Source: an uncultured SAR86 cluster bacterium (GTDB lineage: Bacteria; Pseudomonadota; Gammaproteobacteria; Magnimaribacterales; D2472). Taken from it: a DNA stretch of 64,000 nt. The notes below the pieces were generated by a model. The model searched no databases. It was not told the DNA's origin and saw nothing but the letters and a program-made list of their open reading frames with translations. The position numbers and the translations under genes were made by a program. The number at the start of each line of letters is the position of its first letter. Position 1 is the first letter of the stretch. This document shows, one piece after another, positions 63,631-64,000 of the stretch. The DNA lies in NCBI GenBank assembly GCA_902557965.1, contig CACECK010000004.1:1-64000 (forward strand). Direction: 5' to 3'.

Positions 63631-64000
63631 ATGGCAATAGTTCTTTCACAAAAATTTAAGCAGAAACAGAAACTTGCCCTTACACCTTCTTTAAAAAAAT
63701 CAATTGATTTACTTCAACTTTCAAGATTTGAACTGATAAATAAAATCCAACAAGAAATTGAAGATAATCCTTTTTTAGAAAAAATAGAAGACTTTGAAAA
63801 CAGTTCACTACTAGATAAAGATTTCTCTTTTGAAATAGAATCCAAGGTTGATTTGAAAGGTAGTCTTCTAAACCAAATAAATGATCTTAATTTAGATAAG
63901 AAATCATTTCAAATATCGCAGCTTATAATTGAAAACATTGATGAAGCTGGAAAATTGATTGAGCAATTGGAAGATTTGGAGGAGTTGTCTAGATTTAAAT
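63631..64000 (+). CDS. rpoN: RNA polymerase sigma-54 factor, N-terminal part
   Basis: Alternative sigma factor for enhancer-dependent promoters, cut by the window end after about 123 residues. The ATG follows the lptB stop directly. Region I is visible: QKLALTPSLKKSIDLLQLS and INKIQQEIEDNPFLE. The following acidic stretch is region II-like. lptB-rpoN is a conserved pair. A sigma-54 gene in a streamlined genome is a little unexpected. Confidence 0.93.
   Translation, partial: MAIVLSQKFKQKQKLALTPSLKKSIDLLQLSRFELINKIQQEIEDNPFLEKIEDFENSSLLDKDFSFEIESKVDLKGSLLNQINDLNLDKKSFQISQLIIENIDEAGKLIEQLEDLEELSRFK

Overview
The window is a compact, AT-rich, almost fully coding piece of a gammaproteobacterial chromosome. 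Gene order and protein types are gammaproteobacterial: an IscRSUA-Fdx-IscX cluster beside ndk-rlmN; dapA-bamC-purC; yebC-X-ybgC-tolQRAB-pal-cpoB-tRNA-Lys; ispD/F-surE-pcm; the dcw division cluster; rplM-rpsI-petABC-sspA; and murA-ibaG-mlaC next to kdsD-lptA-lptB-rpoN. Low GC, 1-30 bp gaps, many overlapping stops and starts, shortened proteins and gene loss inside conserved operons suggest a streamlined marine lineage such as SAR86. That placement is an inference; no rRNA is present. There are no mobile elements, CRISPR arrays or prophage.

Layout. 1-3923 (minus): rlmN (broken by a one-base frameshift and cut by the window edge), ndk, and the isc operon behind an IscR-type operator-promoter. 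3954-6543 (minus): purC, bamC, dapA. 6607-11869: bcp, an isoaspartyl peptidase, an AI-2E family membrane protein, BepA, and an ATP/ADP-translocase-like carrier. 11893-19738 (minus): tRNA-Lys, the Tol-Pal operon, ybgC, a PD-(D/E)XK nuclease sitting where ruvCAB normally lies, yebC, aspS, and an FmdB protein. 19770-24194: a ProRS without its usual editing insert, a small exported protein, a thiolase, recA with a near-perfect LexA box, and a 7Fe ferredoxin. 24189-50707 is one 26-kb run of minus-strand genes with almost no gaps. It joins surE-pcm, a fused ispDF, ftsB-eno-kdsA-pyrG, alr-dnaB, rplI-rpsR-rpsF and the dcw cluster. Within dcw, ftsZ has moved from its usual place after ftsA to a position between mraZ and rsmH.

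50708-51147 holds the mraZ promoter with four 10-bp-spaced GTGTG/GTGTT repeats, and the RNase P RNA gene. 51148-64000: rsmI and a divergent short LpoA; sspA, the cytochrome bc1 operon and rpsI/rplM; divergent zapE and degS, whose start codons are 1 bp apart; murA-ibaG-mlaC; and divergent kdsD-lptA-lptB-rpoN (rpoN cut by the window end), with kdsC and lptC missing.

Most genes serve envelope growth and division (peptidoglycan precursors, divisome, Tol-Pal, BAM, LPS and phospholipid transport) or core information processing. The most unusual observations are the RuvC-locus nuclease replacement, the ftsZ relocation beside a candidate MraZ operator, several promoters whose -10 box lies 6-7 nt from the start codon (leaderless mRNAs), the ProRS and MurD domain losses, and the isc operon without hscBA.
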